This document shows, one piece after another, positions 43,989-51,713 of a DNA stretch of 51,713 nt. Source of the stretch: an uncultured Planctomycetales bacterium (lineage in GTDB: Bacteria > Planctomycetota > Planctomycetia > Pirellulales > S012-138); NCBI GenBank assembly GCA_937982665.1, contig CALJLD010000058.1, forward strand, positions 1-51,713, written 5' to 3'. The position numbers and the translations under genes are program-made. Each line of letters begins with the position of its first letter. Positions within the stretch are counted from its first letter, which is position 1. Under the pieces are notes generated by a model. It searched no databases. It was given only the letters and a program-made list of their open reading frames with translations, and was not told the DNA's origin.

Positions 43989-44323
43989 TCGGCATCCGGC
44001 GAAAGCGCCAGGGCTTTGAGAATGCCCACGGCCCGCACGGACGCATCCAGGTCTCGCCCGCCGACCAACTCTTGCAGATGTGCGACGGCTTCCCTTCCCG
44101 ACGTTCGCAACTTGGCATCCGCGTGCTCGCGCTCACCAAAGTTCGCGTGCGACAACTGGGCGATCAGTTCAACAATCTGCTGAGCCTGAGCGGACGAAGT
44201 TGCACAATCACCATCGGCAACACCATCATCGCTCGCAGCGACCGCCACGGACAGAATGCCGTGGGTCAACGCGATGAGGGTCAGCGCAATGAGACCGAGC
44301 CGCAAAGTGATCCGCAAAGCCAT
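43850..44323 (-). CDS. N-terminal part (signal peptide, HEAT-like) of the frameshifted LRR gene
   Basis: From the ATG at 44323 the frame begins with a signal peptide (LGLIALTLIALTHGILSVAVAA). A helical repeat typical of planctomycete proteins follows (QIVELIAQLSHANFGEREHADAKL, EAVAHLQELVGGRDLDASVRAVGIL). After SPDAECANA it turns into RWRLWASWSRTAGR, which looks like an out-of-frame read. In the neighbouring frame the same bases give VAALGELVSHRRSSLSHRAAEAL, which continues the domain naturally. One extra C in the GCCC at 43975-43978 (minus strand) would join both parts into a protein of about 450 residues. This may be a sequencing error or a real lesion. Confidence 0.7.
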   Translation of the reverse strand: MALRITLRLGLIALTLIALTHGILSVAVAASDDGVADGDCATSSAQAQQIVELIAQLSHANFGEREHADAKLRTSGREAVAHLQELVGGRDLDASVRAVGILKALALSPDAECANARWRLWASWSRTAGRLCRIVRPKPCEGSADCLSIGCFATKAP

Positions 44324-44506
44324 GACGCGGTTGGGCGGAAGCTCAGGAAGTTGCCGGAAAATGGCTATTGTCCAACTTCTGCCAGCTTGACTCAACACTT
44401 CGTGGCGATTTGTTGGTGCCTTCCAACGTCCGCTATGCGCGCACGATCGCCCAGCGTCAAAGCAATGAGCAACTCAGCTTCAAAAGTCTCAACCAATCCG
44501 GATGGA

Positions 44507-45580
44507 TCAGTACGTCCACAGATCCTGATCCAACTTGCCTTGCCCCGTGATCATGGCGTTGGAAGGATTCACGGTACCAGGGTCTTTGGCGTTGGCGCCA
44601 TTGGGCGTCATCAACCAGGTGTAGACGGCGTAGTCAATGTTCTTGTTGATGAAATCAAAGTTGCCGCCGGCGAAGACCACATTAACGCCGTTATTGTGGT
44701 TGCTGCTGGGATGCGACGGAGTTTCAAAGATCGGCGTAGCGGGGACCGTATCACCGAAAAGAAACCCGGTGCTGGCTTCCACGGGAACCGGCAACTGCGA
44801 CCACGTAACCAATGCCAGGCTTTCGGACAGCATCAGCGTGCGGTTCAAGCCATCATTCGTGCTGATGTAGTTCTTCGTTTGCCCATCAACAAACGACGTG
44901 GCGAAGTTCAAATTGTTGGGACGCATGTTGAGGAACACGGCGTTGGCTTTCCAATCCGCGGGAATCTGCGGACTTCCGCCAGCGTCTGGGCGGCCACAAT
45001 TGACTACATAGCTGGTCAGCGGCTGGTTCGCGTCAGTGTCAGGCGGAAAGACGCCGCCGCCGGGCGTGAAATAAAAGTTGCTCTTGGCCGGATCAGAAGG
45101 ACAACAAAGTTGCCTGTTGAGGTCCACCAACGCTTGTCCCACGCTCACAGTTGCGGGGAACCCCGCGGCGTTGAGCGCGCCCAATTGTGGTCGACGCCAA
45201 TTCACCACGGTCGTATCAATGGCGTTCAAATCCTGCCGATCCAATTGCGTGAGCAGTTGCGGAATCCAACCGGTCGCCCAAGAGAATCCATAGTCCGCGC
45301 CGGTTCCCGGGTCTCGGACAGGCACTGGATATTCCATCCAGCCGGGGTAGCGATTCTTGCTGCCTTCGAATGCCTCGATATGCAGCGCAAGCTGGTGCAT
45401 CTTCTCGGCACAGTCGGCTCGTCTCGCGGATTCGCGAGCCGCACCGATGGCAGGCAAGACCAGTGCCACCAGCAAGCCAATGATGGTGACAACAACCAGA
45501 AGTTCCGTCAGCGTGAACGCAGCGCGCGGATGAGCGCGTCTTGCTTGAAAGGCGGTCGTGGATCTGGGGCAAGGAGACAT
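44507..45580 (-). CDS. DUF1559 protein with prepilin-type N-terminus
   Basis: This is 357 residues from the ATG at 45580 (GAGG lies 6 bases upstream). A basic leader precedes the type IV pilin-like segment AFTLTELLVVVTIIGLLVALVLPAI; prepilin peptidase would cut before Phe22, with Glu26 as the conserved +5 residue. REAR/ARESARRADCAEKMHQLALHI is the family continuation. DUF1559 features include CPSDPAKSNF, TSYVVNCG and the H-x-GVNVVFAGGNFDFI motif near the C-terminus. The family is hugely expanded in planctomycetes; its pseudopilin-like members probably form surface or export structures. Confidence 0.95.
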   Translation of the reverse strand: MSPCPRSTTAFQARRAHPRAAFTLTELLVVVTIIGLLVALVLPAIGAARESARRADCAEKMHQLALHIEAFEGSKNRYPGWMEYPVPVRDPGTGADYGFSWATGWIPQLLTQLDRQDLNAIDTTVVNWRRPQLGALNAAGFPATVSVGQALVDLNRQLCCPSDPAKSNFYFTPGGGVFPPDTDANQPLTSYVVNCGRPDAGGSPQIPADWKANAVFLNMRPNNLNFATSFVDGQTKNYISTNDGLNRTLMLSESLALVTWSQLPVPVEASTGFLFGDTVPATPIFETPSHPSSNHNNGVNVVFAGGNFDFINKNIDYAVYTWLMTPNGANAKDPGTVNPSNAMITGQGKLDQDLWTY

Positions 45581-45812
45581 GAAAACCTCGAGAAATGACC
45601 GGTCAAGCGCCCCTGCTTCACCAGGACTTGGCCACCGAGCACCAGCGAATGCACTCCAGGCACCGGCGGCAGTACCCAAGCTCCTATTTTGGCAAACATT
45701 CGCCCAAAGTGCCAGTGAAACCCGCAGATTTGGCGGCCGATGGCCACGGCCCAACGATCGAAATCAGCCGTTTCCTGACCGAAGGGATTTCGCCACCGAT
45801 CGCGAGATGCGT

Positions 45813-46490
45813 CTAAACGAGACCCTTGCGGACAGCCCAAACGGCCGCCTGGGTCCGGTCAGCGACGCCCACCTTGCGGAGAATGTGCTGGACGTGTTCT
45901 TTGACCGTCTCGTACGAGATCCCCAAGCGTCGGGCGATTTCTTTGTTGGACAGGCCGAAGGCCAGTTGCCGCAACACTTCCGACTCTCGCTTGGTCAAAG
46001 CGACTTCCACATCAGCGGCCATGGCTGGTCCGCCGGCCACGCGGGAGACACGTCGCAGCTCTTCTTGTCGCCAGGCGGATTCGCCAGCAGCGGCTTGCCG
46101 AATGGCTGTCAGCAACGGCTCTCGCCCAGCACCTTTGAGCAAATAGCCGGAAGCGTCCAACGCCACGGCGCGGGCGACATAAGTGGGATTGTCATACGTC
46201 GAGAGAATCAGCACAGGCAAATTCGGATGCGTGGAACGAATCTGCTCCAGCGCCTGGAGTCCGTCGCCCTCGGCCATGCGGATGTCCAGCAAAACCACGT
46301 CCGGATTGGTTTCAGCAACCCGCTCAATGACCTCTTTGCCGGAACTCGCCTGAGCGACGATCTCAATCTCGGTGCCTTTCATCAGGCTGACCAGACCGGA
46401 ACGAATCACTTCGTGGTCATCAGCAATGACAAGGCGAATGGGGCGGGTTTCCGTCGAAGTCGTGCCCGAGCTGGCGAATTCGTTTTCCAT
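45813..46490 (-). CDS. NarL/FixJ-family response regulator
   Basis: This is 225 residues from the ATG at 46490. The receiver domain starts at about residue 18, with the D24-D25 acidic pair, phospho-acceptor D69 (VVLLDIRMAEGDG), VLILSTYDNP and the Lys of YLLKGAG. The LuxR-type helix-turn-helix spans about residues 160-220 (LTKRESEVLRQLAFGLSNKEIARRLGISYETVKEHVQHIL). No sensor kinase is adjacent, so it is an orphan in this window. Confidence 0.95.
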   Translation of the reverse strand: MENEFASSGTTSTETRPIRLVIADDHEVIRSGLVSLMKGTEIEIVAQASSGKEVIERVAETNPDVVLLDIRMAEGDGLQALEQIRSTHPNLPVLILSTYDNPTYVARAVALDASGYLLKGAGREPLLTAIRQAAAGESAWRQEELRRVSRVAGGPAMAADVEVALTKRESEVLRQLAFGLSNKEIARRLGISYETVKEHVQHILRKVGVADRTQAAVWAVRKGLV

Positions 46491-46736
46491 GATAGTCACT
46501 CGAATGCGGTGGAGCTTTTGTCGCAACAGGATTTGACCGGCCCGGCCGACGACGAATCGCCCCTGACTTCAACACTTGGTTTGGCCGCAACATGTTTTGG
46601 ATTAACCGCGGCATGTCGCTGGCTGCTTCTATTCTATTCCGACGAACCCGCCGGGGGCAATTTCCAGCTTCCAACTCTGCGCGATTCTGAAAGAAATCGC
46701 ACGGTTTTTTCGCCCCAACGTGGACATTTCCGCCCG

Positions 46737-47060
46737 CTAGGACTCACTCTTGGGAGCCCGAGCCAGAAAGTTCCGCACGCGCAGCACAACCAACACAACA
46801 AACAAAACCACAAGTGTGGTCCTGGGCTGGCGGACAATGAGCAACATCGCAACCACCGCGCCAATGATGGCCAGCAGCCACCAGGGAAACCCGGACAGGT
46901 GCGGGTGGGCCAGCCAGACCACCGCCATCAAGATGCCCACTTTGATACATGCGGCGAACAACGCCTGCACAGCGCTTGTGCCGTCGGAGGCGTATGGAAA
47001 CAAGCAGGCTGCCGTCACAAACAGCAGGATTGCGATGATACCAATGGTGGGACGATGCAT
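46737..47060 (-). CDS. Small integral membrane protein, hypothetical
   Basis: This 107-residue protein has four hydrophobic segments: IGIIAILLFVTAACLF, ALFAACIKVGILMAVVWLA, WWLLAIIGAVVAMLLIV and TLVVLFVVLVVLRVRNFL. It ends with a basic-acidic tail (RAPKSES). Strong hydrophobic design in this frame and not in the overlapping one supports coding. Its ATG lies 42 bases after the ArfB stop codon, so the two may be co-transcribed. No family recognised. Confidence 0.75.
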   Translation of the reverse strand: MHRPTIGIIAILLFVTAACLFPYASDGTSAVQALFAACIKVGILMAVVWLAHPHLSGFPWWLLAIIGAVVAMLLIVRQPRTTLVVLFVVLVVLRVRNFLARAPKSES

Positions 47061-47102
47061 CCGCCAATCAGAACCCGCCGAACGGGAAGCGTCAACCGTC
47101 GC

Positions 47103-47528
47103 CTATTCGGACTTCCATTTCACCGCTTTGCGACGCTGCTTTTTCTCCGATTGTTGACGCTTTTGCTGCAAGCGGCGGGCTTTCGCCGCGCGAGATGGTT
47201 TGGACTTCTTGCGCGGCTTGGGAACCGTAGCAACGGCCAAGATCAAGTCGCGAAGCTTGGCCAAGCAGTCGCCGACATTTCGTCCTTGATCGCGGAATCG
47301 CTGGCTGGACAGCACCAACTGCCCTTCTTTGTTAATCCTTCGCGCATGCGTCTTCAAAAACCGCTCGCGAACAGCTTCCGGCATGTGCTCCGAGCCAGTC
47401 ACATCCCAATGCATGACCGCCTTGGTGGCTACTTTGTTGACGTTCTGCCCGCCCGGACCAGAACTGCGGACAAACGAAAAGTTCAAATCGCGCAGCGGAA
47501 TCTGGATGTCGTCATTAACGGAGAGCAT
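47103..47528 (-). CDS. arfB: ArfB-type (YaeJ) peptidyl-tRNA hydrolase for stalled ribosomes
   Basis: This is 141 residues from the ATG at 47528; an ATG at 47573 would add 15. The catalytic GGQ motif is at 26-28 (RSSGPGGQNVNKVATKAVMHW). The codon-recognition domain of true release factors is missing. The C-terminal 40 residues form the basic tail (PRKKSKPSRAAKARRLQQKRQQSEKKQRRKAVKW) that enters the empty mRNA channel. It frees peptides on stalled ribosomes. Upstream comes the PQQ-propeller gene, 123 bases away. Confidence 0.95.
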   Translation of the reverse strand: MLSVNDDIQIPLRDLNFSFVRSSGPGGQNVNKVATKAVMHWDVTGSEHMPEAVRERFLKTHARRINKEGQLVLSSQRFRDQGRNVGDCLAKLRDLILAVATVPKPRKKSKPSRAAKARRLQQKRQQSEKKQRRKAVKWKSE

Positions 47529-47651
47529 GGGAATCGACCAATCACACGATGGAGCACCAACTTCCTCCATCATGCGAGAATGTGCCGAAATCGCAATCGC
47601 GAATTTCTCAATGCTCTACCGCCACGCCGCCAAATTCGGCAATTGGCGGCG

Positions 47652-48947
47652 TTACTCTTCATCTTCCCAGGAAAAGGCGATCAACTCCGTCAAGCTACGG
47701 ACAAAGATCTGCTTGCCGCTGACGGCAACGTGGGCCCAAGTCGATTCCTCGCTGACTTGTTTGCGGTCAAGCAATGTGAACTCTTCCGGGTTCGCCTGAA
47801 GCAACAGCAGTTCCCCGCTGGCGTCCAAAGCCAGAATCCGATCTCCTTGGGCGACCATGCTCCAGTACTTGCCAAAGGGTTGCGTTGTCCAAGTGGATTC
47901 GCCGCTGGTGAGATTGATGCAAGTCACGCGTTCGTTTCGCAAGTGCATATAGGCGTGGTCGCCCACCACTACGGGCGAGGACATGTAGCCTTGTGTCTTG
48001 TTTTCCCACTTCAAATCCACGGCCCAATCGCCCTGCTCAGGTTTGGTCAGCGAGTAGAATTCGCTCTTGCTACCGTAAGCGCTTGTGAAAACGCCGCCAT
48101 CAAAAACGGTTGGCGTGAGAATATTCATTCCTTGGAATGCGGTGATCTGCTGCGACCACAGTTCCTCACCTTCTTCCAAAGTCAGCCCAGCAAGCGTCGT
48201 ACGCGTTTGCACAACCAATTGGCGCTGACCGCCAATTTCCGCAATGATCGGCGACGAGAAAGCACTGCCGTTCATGCCACCTTCATCTTGCAGGGAGCGC
48301 CAGATGACTTCTCCGGTAAGCTTGTTGAGCTTAAAGACCGAAGCGCCGGCTTGTACGTAAACGGCGTCTCCGTCAACCAAGGGCGAACAAACGAGCCCGA
48401 ACGAAGGCAGCGGCGCGGCAAACTGCTCAACGAAATCCAATTGCCAAATGGTCTTGCCGGTCTCCGCATTCAGGCAGACCAGGACATCACGCATCCCGCC
48501 CACATACAGACGGTCCCCATCGATTGCTGGCGTGGAACGGATCCAGTCGCCGTTTTCCTTTGCGAAGAACGGGACCGTCATCGCGCCTTCCCACTTTGTC
48601 GACCAAAGTTCTTCACCGGTCCGACGATCAAAGGCGCGCACAGCTTCAAATTGCTCATCGATCGTTTCCGTGGTGAAGACGCGATCTCCGGAAACAACCG
48701 GGCCGGAATAGCTGGGGCTGAGGGTAACGCGCCAAGATTCTTTCAATCCTGCGAAACTCCCCGGCCAGGCGGGCGAGTTTGCCGACATTTGGCCATCCCG
48801 TGTTGGCCCGCGCCATTGCGCCCAATCGGTCTCGTCTTGGGCATAAGCTGGCAAACTCAAAGTGGCAGCAATCGCCACCATCGCCATGGCGCGGTTGAGT
48901 TGGCAAAGTGGCCAAGTCCATTTCAATCGATTGAGCATGTTCGGCAT
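47652..48947 (-). CDS. Secreted PQQ-like beta-propeller protein
   Basis: This is 431 residues from the ATG at 48947; a second ATG at 48938 has AAGGA 8 bases upstream and is equally plausible. There is a signal peptide (AMAMVAIAATLSLPAYAQ). The mature protein opens with DWAQWRGPTRDGQM, a hallmark of planctomycete outer-membrane-biogenesis-like PQQ proteins. Blade motifs recur: GDRVFTTETIDEQFEAVRAFDRRTGEELW, LYVGGMRDVLVCLNAETGKTIWQLDF, VYVQAGASVFKLNKLTGEVIW. No dehydrogenase residues are evident, so it is probably a structural or scaffold propeller. Confidence 0.93.
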   Translation of the reverse strand: MPNMLNRLKWTWPLCQLNRAMAMVAIAATLSLPAYAQDETDWAQWRGPTRDGQMSANSPAWPGSFAGLKESWRVTLSPSYSGPVVSGDRVFTTETIDEQFEAVRAFDRRTGEELWSTKWEGAMTVPFFAKENGDWIRSTPAIDGDRLYVGGMRDVLVCLNAETGKTIWQLDFVEQFAAPLPSFGLVCSPLVDGDAVYVQAGASVFKLNKLTGEVIWRSLQDEGGMNGSAFSSPIIAEIGGQRQLVVQTRTTLAGLTLEEGEELWSQQITAFQGMNILTPTVFDGGVFTSAYGSKSEFYSLTKPEQGDWAVDLKWENKTQGYMSSPVVVGDHAYMHLRNERVTCINLTSGESTWTTQPFGKYWSMVAQGDRILALDASGELLLLQANPEEFTLLDRKQVSEESTWAHVAVSGKQIFVRSLTELIAFSWEDEE

Positions 48948-49091
48948 CCTTCGGTCCTGCGGTGTGGGATTTGCGTGCATCAACTTCCTGCCACAACGGC
49001 GCGCAGCGGCAAGCGGCGTCTCATTCCTTTCGCACGGCATCACCGTATGGATGCACAAGCAGAGAGAGATTCTACGGATTTGCAACGGCAG

Positions 49092-49877
49092 CTAGGCCGG
49101 CTCTTTCAATTGAATAATGTTGAATCCCGCGCCTTGGGCATCGGCCAAGATGGCAATTTGTCCCACATGCGTATCAAACGGAGGAACGCGAACCGTACCG
49201 CCCAACTCGGTCAGTTTGTTGGCGGTGGCCGTAGCGTCCGCAACACAAAAATAGACGGACCAATGCGGCGGAATCTCGCCCCATTCTTCCGTCATTTCCA
49301 TCAGCCCTCCGGCGTTCTCGCCGTCCACATTGCAAATGTAGTATTTCGCTGGCGACATTGTGTTCTCTTCAAACTCCCAACCGAAGAGTTCGCCGTAAAA
49401 GGTCTTCGCGGCTTCGATGTCGCGTGTCGCCAACTCGTTCCAGCCGAAGGCATTCGGTTCGTTGCGGATTGTTGCGCCAGCGCTATGGTTCTTTTGCCAG
49501 ATGGCGAAGACCGCGCCAGTGGGGTCTTGCAGGTATGCCAACCAGCCTGCATCCATCACTTGCATGACTGGGACAATCACCTGACCGCCCAACTGTTGAG
49601 CTTTGCTGGCGGTGGCCTCCGCATCATCAACATTCACGTAGTTGTTCCACAGTGGCGGAATGCCTTGAGCCTTCATTTCATCGCTCATCTGGCCCAGTCC
49701 GCCGATCACCAGATCGCCCTGCTCGAATTGGGCGTATGGCGGGCCGCCCTGTGTGTCCATCATGACCGTCTTCCAACCGAAGAGGTCACCATAAAACTTG
49801 CCGGCGGCATCCATATCGTGGGCGTTCAGGTCAACCCAGGAGAATTCGCCGTGCTTGTAGGAAGTTCGTTGGGGCAT
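49092..49877 (-). CDS. Two-domain VOC (glyoxalase-fold) protein
   Basis: This 261-residue protein has two repeats of the VOC fold. Domain 1 begins FSWVDLNAHDMDAAGKFYGDLFGW, domain 2 FGWNELATRDIEAAKTFYGELFGWEFE. Each ends with the strand FAIWQ or FNIIQL. This is the CFP30B/27-kDa antigen-type layout with two fused halves. Potential metal ligands are not fully conserved, so catalytic chemistry cannot be named. It stands alone between the PQQ-propeller and pyruvate kinase genes. Confidence 0.92.
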   Translation of the reverse strand: MPQRTSYKHGEFSWVDLNAHDMDAAGKFYGDLFGWKTVMMDTQGGPPYAQFEQGDLVIGGLGQMSDEMKAQGIPPLWNNYVNVDDAEATASKAQQLGGQVIVPVMQVMDAGWLAYLQDPTGAVFAIWQKNHSAGATIRNEPNAFGWNELATRDIEAAKTFYGELFGWEFEENTMSPAKYYICNVDGENAGGLMEMTEEWGEIPPHWSVYFCVADATATANKLTELGGTVRVPPFDTHVGQIAILADAQGAGFNIIQLKEPA

Positions 49878-50099
49878 GAATCGGCCTGTAAGAAAGGAGC
49901 GGTGGTGTGTGTTGCGCCATCATACGGGGCGGCCATTTGTGCCGAAACCAGCGTGGCGATCGCTTTGTATGATCGCCAACCAAGTTGCGGCGAAATCTGC
50001 GGCCGAGCCCAGGATGGTGCGATCGGCGCACAAAGTCGGTCTCTGGATTTCCGCATTCGCGCGAATCACGTCCGCGCTCATGATCGACGCGAACTCAAC

Positions 50100-51563
50100 T
50101 TAGGCAACTTCGTGAACAACCAGCGTGTTATGGACGTCCGTGCCAAAGTGCGTGCCGCGGACGAGAACGATATGGTCACCTCTGCTCAACGTTCCGCACT
50201 CTTTGCCCCATGCGGCCACGCGTCGGCCCAACTCCAACATGGAATCAACCGGCACGTCGGACATCGGACGAACGCCCCAATACAGATTCATCCGTCTCAC
50301 GGTATCTTCGCGATCACTCACACCCAGAATGGGCACGTTCAATCGCAAGTTGGACAATGCCAAGGCCGTCGCTCCGGAATGGCTGGCCGTGACGACCAAT
50401 CGCGCATCAACACCACGGACAATTTCGCCGGCGCCATGCACCACCGCTTGAGTCATGGGGTGCAATCCGGGCGGCCGCCGTTCTCCAGCGGAGTCTCGCG
50501 ACATGCGGCGAGTTCCCAGCAACTTTTCAGCGGAGAGCGCAATTCGCTCCATCATGGCAACCGATTCGACAGGATACTCGCCAACGGCCGTTTCGCCAGA
50601 CAACATGCAGGCGTCGGCCCCATCCAAAATGGCATTGGTCACATCCGTCGCTTCGGCGCGTGTTGGGTAGCGGCTATGCTGCATCGAGTCCAACATCTGC
50701 GTCGCGACAATCACAGGTGTTTGGCGTTGGTTGCAAACGGAGATGATCTTCTTTTGCACGGCGGCCATTTCGGCCAGATCGGTCTCAACGCCCAAATCGC
50801 CCCGCGCCACCATCACAGCGCCGGAAGCATCCACAATCTCGTCCAGGTTTTCCAAGGCCTCAGGCTTTTCGATCTTCGCGCAAACTCGGGCTTCCGATCC
50901 GTTGGCGATCAGCAAGTTGGAAAGATCAATCACCTCCGCGGCTTTACGAACAAAGCTCAAGCTCACATAGTCCACCGTTTGCTTGGCCGCCCAGATTGCA
51001 AACTCGCGATCGCGTTCGGTCATCGCCGGTACGCGCAGTTTGACGCCAGGCAGATTGACACCTTGCCGACTGCGAATCACGCCCGGCTGAATCACGCTGC
51101 ATTCCGCATACGACTCTGTCGTGCTCTCCACCTTCATGCTGACCGCGCCATCAGCGAGCATGATGCGGTCGCCCGGTTGCAAGTCATCAACCAGAGTCGG
51201 CAAAGTTGTCGCCAATTCGGTGGCGGTGCTCGGACCATCGCCGCGAACAAAGCGAAAGGTCTGCCCTGCCTGGCAATCGATCGATCCGCCTGGCAGTTCC
51301 AGCAGGCGGATTTTGGGGCCGGCCAGGTCGACAAGCACGGCAACCGTTTGGCGAGTTTCCTCACAAGCGGCCGCGATATCAGCCAGGTGCTGTTCGTAGT
51401 CGGCAACTTTGCCGTGTGCGGTGTTAATTCGAAAGACGTCAACGCCGGCTTTGACCAACGCGGTGATGCACTCCAGACCGCGAGACGCCGGACCCAGCGT
51501 GGCGACAATCTTAGTCTTGGCGCGAGCTGCGTAATCCGCGGCGGTGGGCGTGTTGTTTGTCAT
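50100..51563 (-). CDS. pyk: Pyruvate kinase
   Basis: This 487-residue enzyme makes ATP from phosphoenolpyruvate and ADP. Landmarks: TKIVATLGPASRG, VDVFRINTAHGK (usually NFSHG), LVDLAGPKIRLL, RDREFAIWAAKQTVDYVSLSFV, the catalytic Lys region ARVCAKIEKPEALENLDEI, MVARGDLGVETD, VIVATQMLDSM and PTRAEATDVTNAILDGADACMLSGETAVGEYPVESV. The C-terminal domain is complete (VVTASHSGATALALSNLR). The start at 51563 matches the family. No ribosome-binding site is clear. The 150 bases upstream to the window end show no gene. Confidence 0.96.
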   Translation of the reverse strand: MTNNTPTAADYAARAKTKIVATLGPASRGLECITALVKAGVDVFRINTAHGKVADYEQHLADIAAACEETRQTVAVLVDLAGPKIRLLELPGGSIDCQAGQTFRFVRGDGPSTATELATTLPTLVDDLQPGDRIMLADGAVSMKVESTTESYAECSVIQPGVIRSRQGVNLPGVKLRVPAMTERDREFAIWAAKQTVDYVSLSFVRKAAEVIDLSNLLIANGSEARVCAKIEKPEALENLDEIVDASGAVMVARGDLGVETDLAEMAAVQKKIISVCNQRQTPVIVATQMLDSMQHSRYPTRAEATDVTNAILDGADACMLSGETAVGEYPVESVAMMERIALSAEKLLGTRRMSRDSAGERRPPGLHPMTQAVVHGAGEIVRGVDARLVVTASHSGATALALSNLRLNVPILGVSDREDTVRRMNLYWGVRPMSDVPVDSMLELGRRVAAWGKECGTLSRGDHIVLVRGTHFGTDVHNTLVVHEVA

Positions 51564-51713
51564 ATGTGCGAAGAAGTGTTGCGGAACGCACCTGCGGCAG
51601 TTGACGCCCTGCGTTGGGGCGGGAGAGAATATCGGCTCGCACGGAATTCAACCCGTCCGTGTCTGCAGAGTCTACCGCAATCCGCGCACACGCTAAATGC
51701 CCGCCGGCTCAAC

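Noticed and set aside
43960..44000. Programmed -1 frameshift in the LRR gene
   Set aside because: There is no X-XXY-YYZ slippery heptamer and no stable downstream hairpin at the switch; error or mutation is simpler.
43505..45598. Plus-strand frame of 697 codons
   Set aside because: It lies wholly opposite the LRR, N-terminal fragment and DUF1559 genes. It shows no domain and has shadow-type composition.

Overview
The window is about 51.7 kb of a bacterial chromosome, almost certainly from the Planctomycetota (Pirellulales-like). The strongest marks are an adjacent DUF1549/DUF1553 and DUF1501 gene pair, a DUF1559 protein with a prepilin-type N-terminus, two DUF1570-like HExxH proteins, leucine-rich-repeat and PQQ-type propeller proteins with signal peptides, a double lipopolysaccharide-kinase-type protein, frequent GTG/TTG starts and many genes without a Shine-Dalgarno sequence. 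No tRNA, rRNA, CRISPR array, transposase or phage gene was recognised. The first 50 bases are leftover Illumina adapter, so this is the raw end of a contig. It is followed by a block of palindrome-bearing repeats that probably broke the assembly.

Layout. 51-473: dispersed-type repeats. 684-1949 (+): secreted HExxH protein with a lectin-like tail. 2015-9454 (-): ABC transporter ATPase and an unusual propeller-bearing ABC-2 permease, then a YmdB-type phosphodiesterase, a DUF2752 membrane protein, a small lipoprotein and a Tat/lipobox FAD oxidoreductase. 9807-27683 (mostly +): molybdopterin-fold protein, TPR protein, tandem WaaP/InaA-type kinase, Gly/Asn-rich secreted protein, folP, purE, a membrane-anchored VWA protein, a membrane-fused aminopropyltransferase-like protein, a DDAH-type hydrolase, a radical SAM protein, an M24 peptidase and a hybrid histidine kinase. 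A 47-residue one-helix protein sits on the minus strand at 13219-13362. 27710-28348 (-): queE. 28626-33051 (+): PLP aminotransferase, a degenerate histidine kinase and an overlapping NtrC-type sigma-54 activator. 33088-33375 (-): GlsB-type protein. 33657-37334 (+): DUF1549/1553 and DUF1501 pair. 37368-40137 (-): two small hypothetical proteins around a DUF1570-LRR protein. 40514-42214 (+): HDOD and TPR proteins. 42215-42947: gene-poor, with two tandem repeats. 42948-51563 (-): apparently frameshifted LRR gene, DUF1559 protein, NarL-type regulator, small membrane protein, ArfB-type release factor, PQQ-propeller protein, VOC protein and pyruvate kinase.

Most of this is core and family-typical planctomycete content rather than a mobile island. 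Housekeeping genes (folP, purE, queE, pyk, arfB) are mixed with envelope and signalling genes. The observations most worth following are: the histidine kinase that lacks its phospho-acceptor His and ATP-binding boxes yet overlaps an intact sigma-54 activator; the six-unit 21-bp repeat at 42760-42885; the frameshifted LRR gene; the double kinase; the propeller inserted in an ABC permease; and the neighbourhood of aminopropyltransferase-like, DDAH and radical SAM genes. I did not find a clearly new multi-gene defence or biosynthetic system. All assignments come from reading the sequence; no database search was run.
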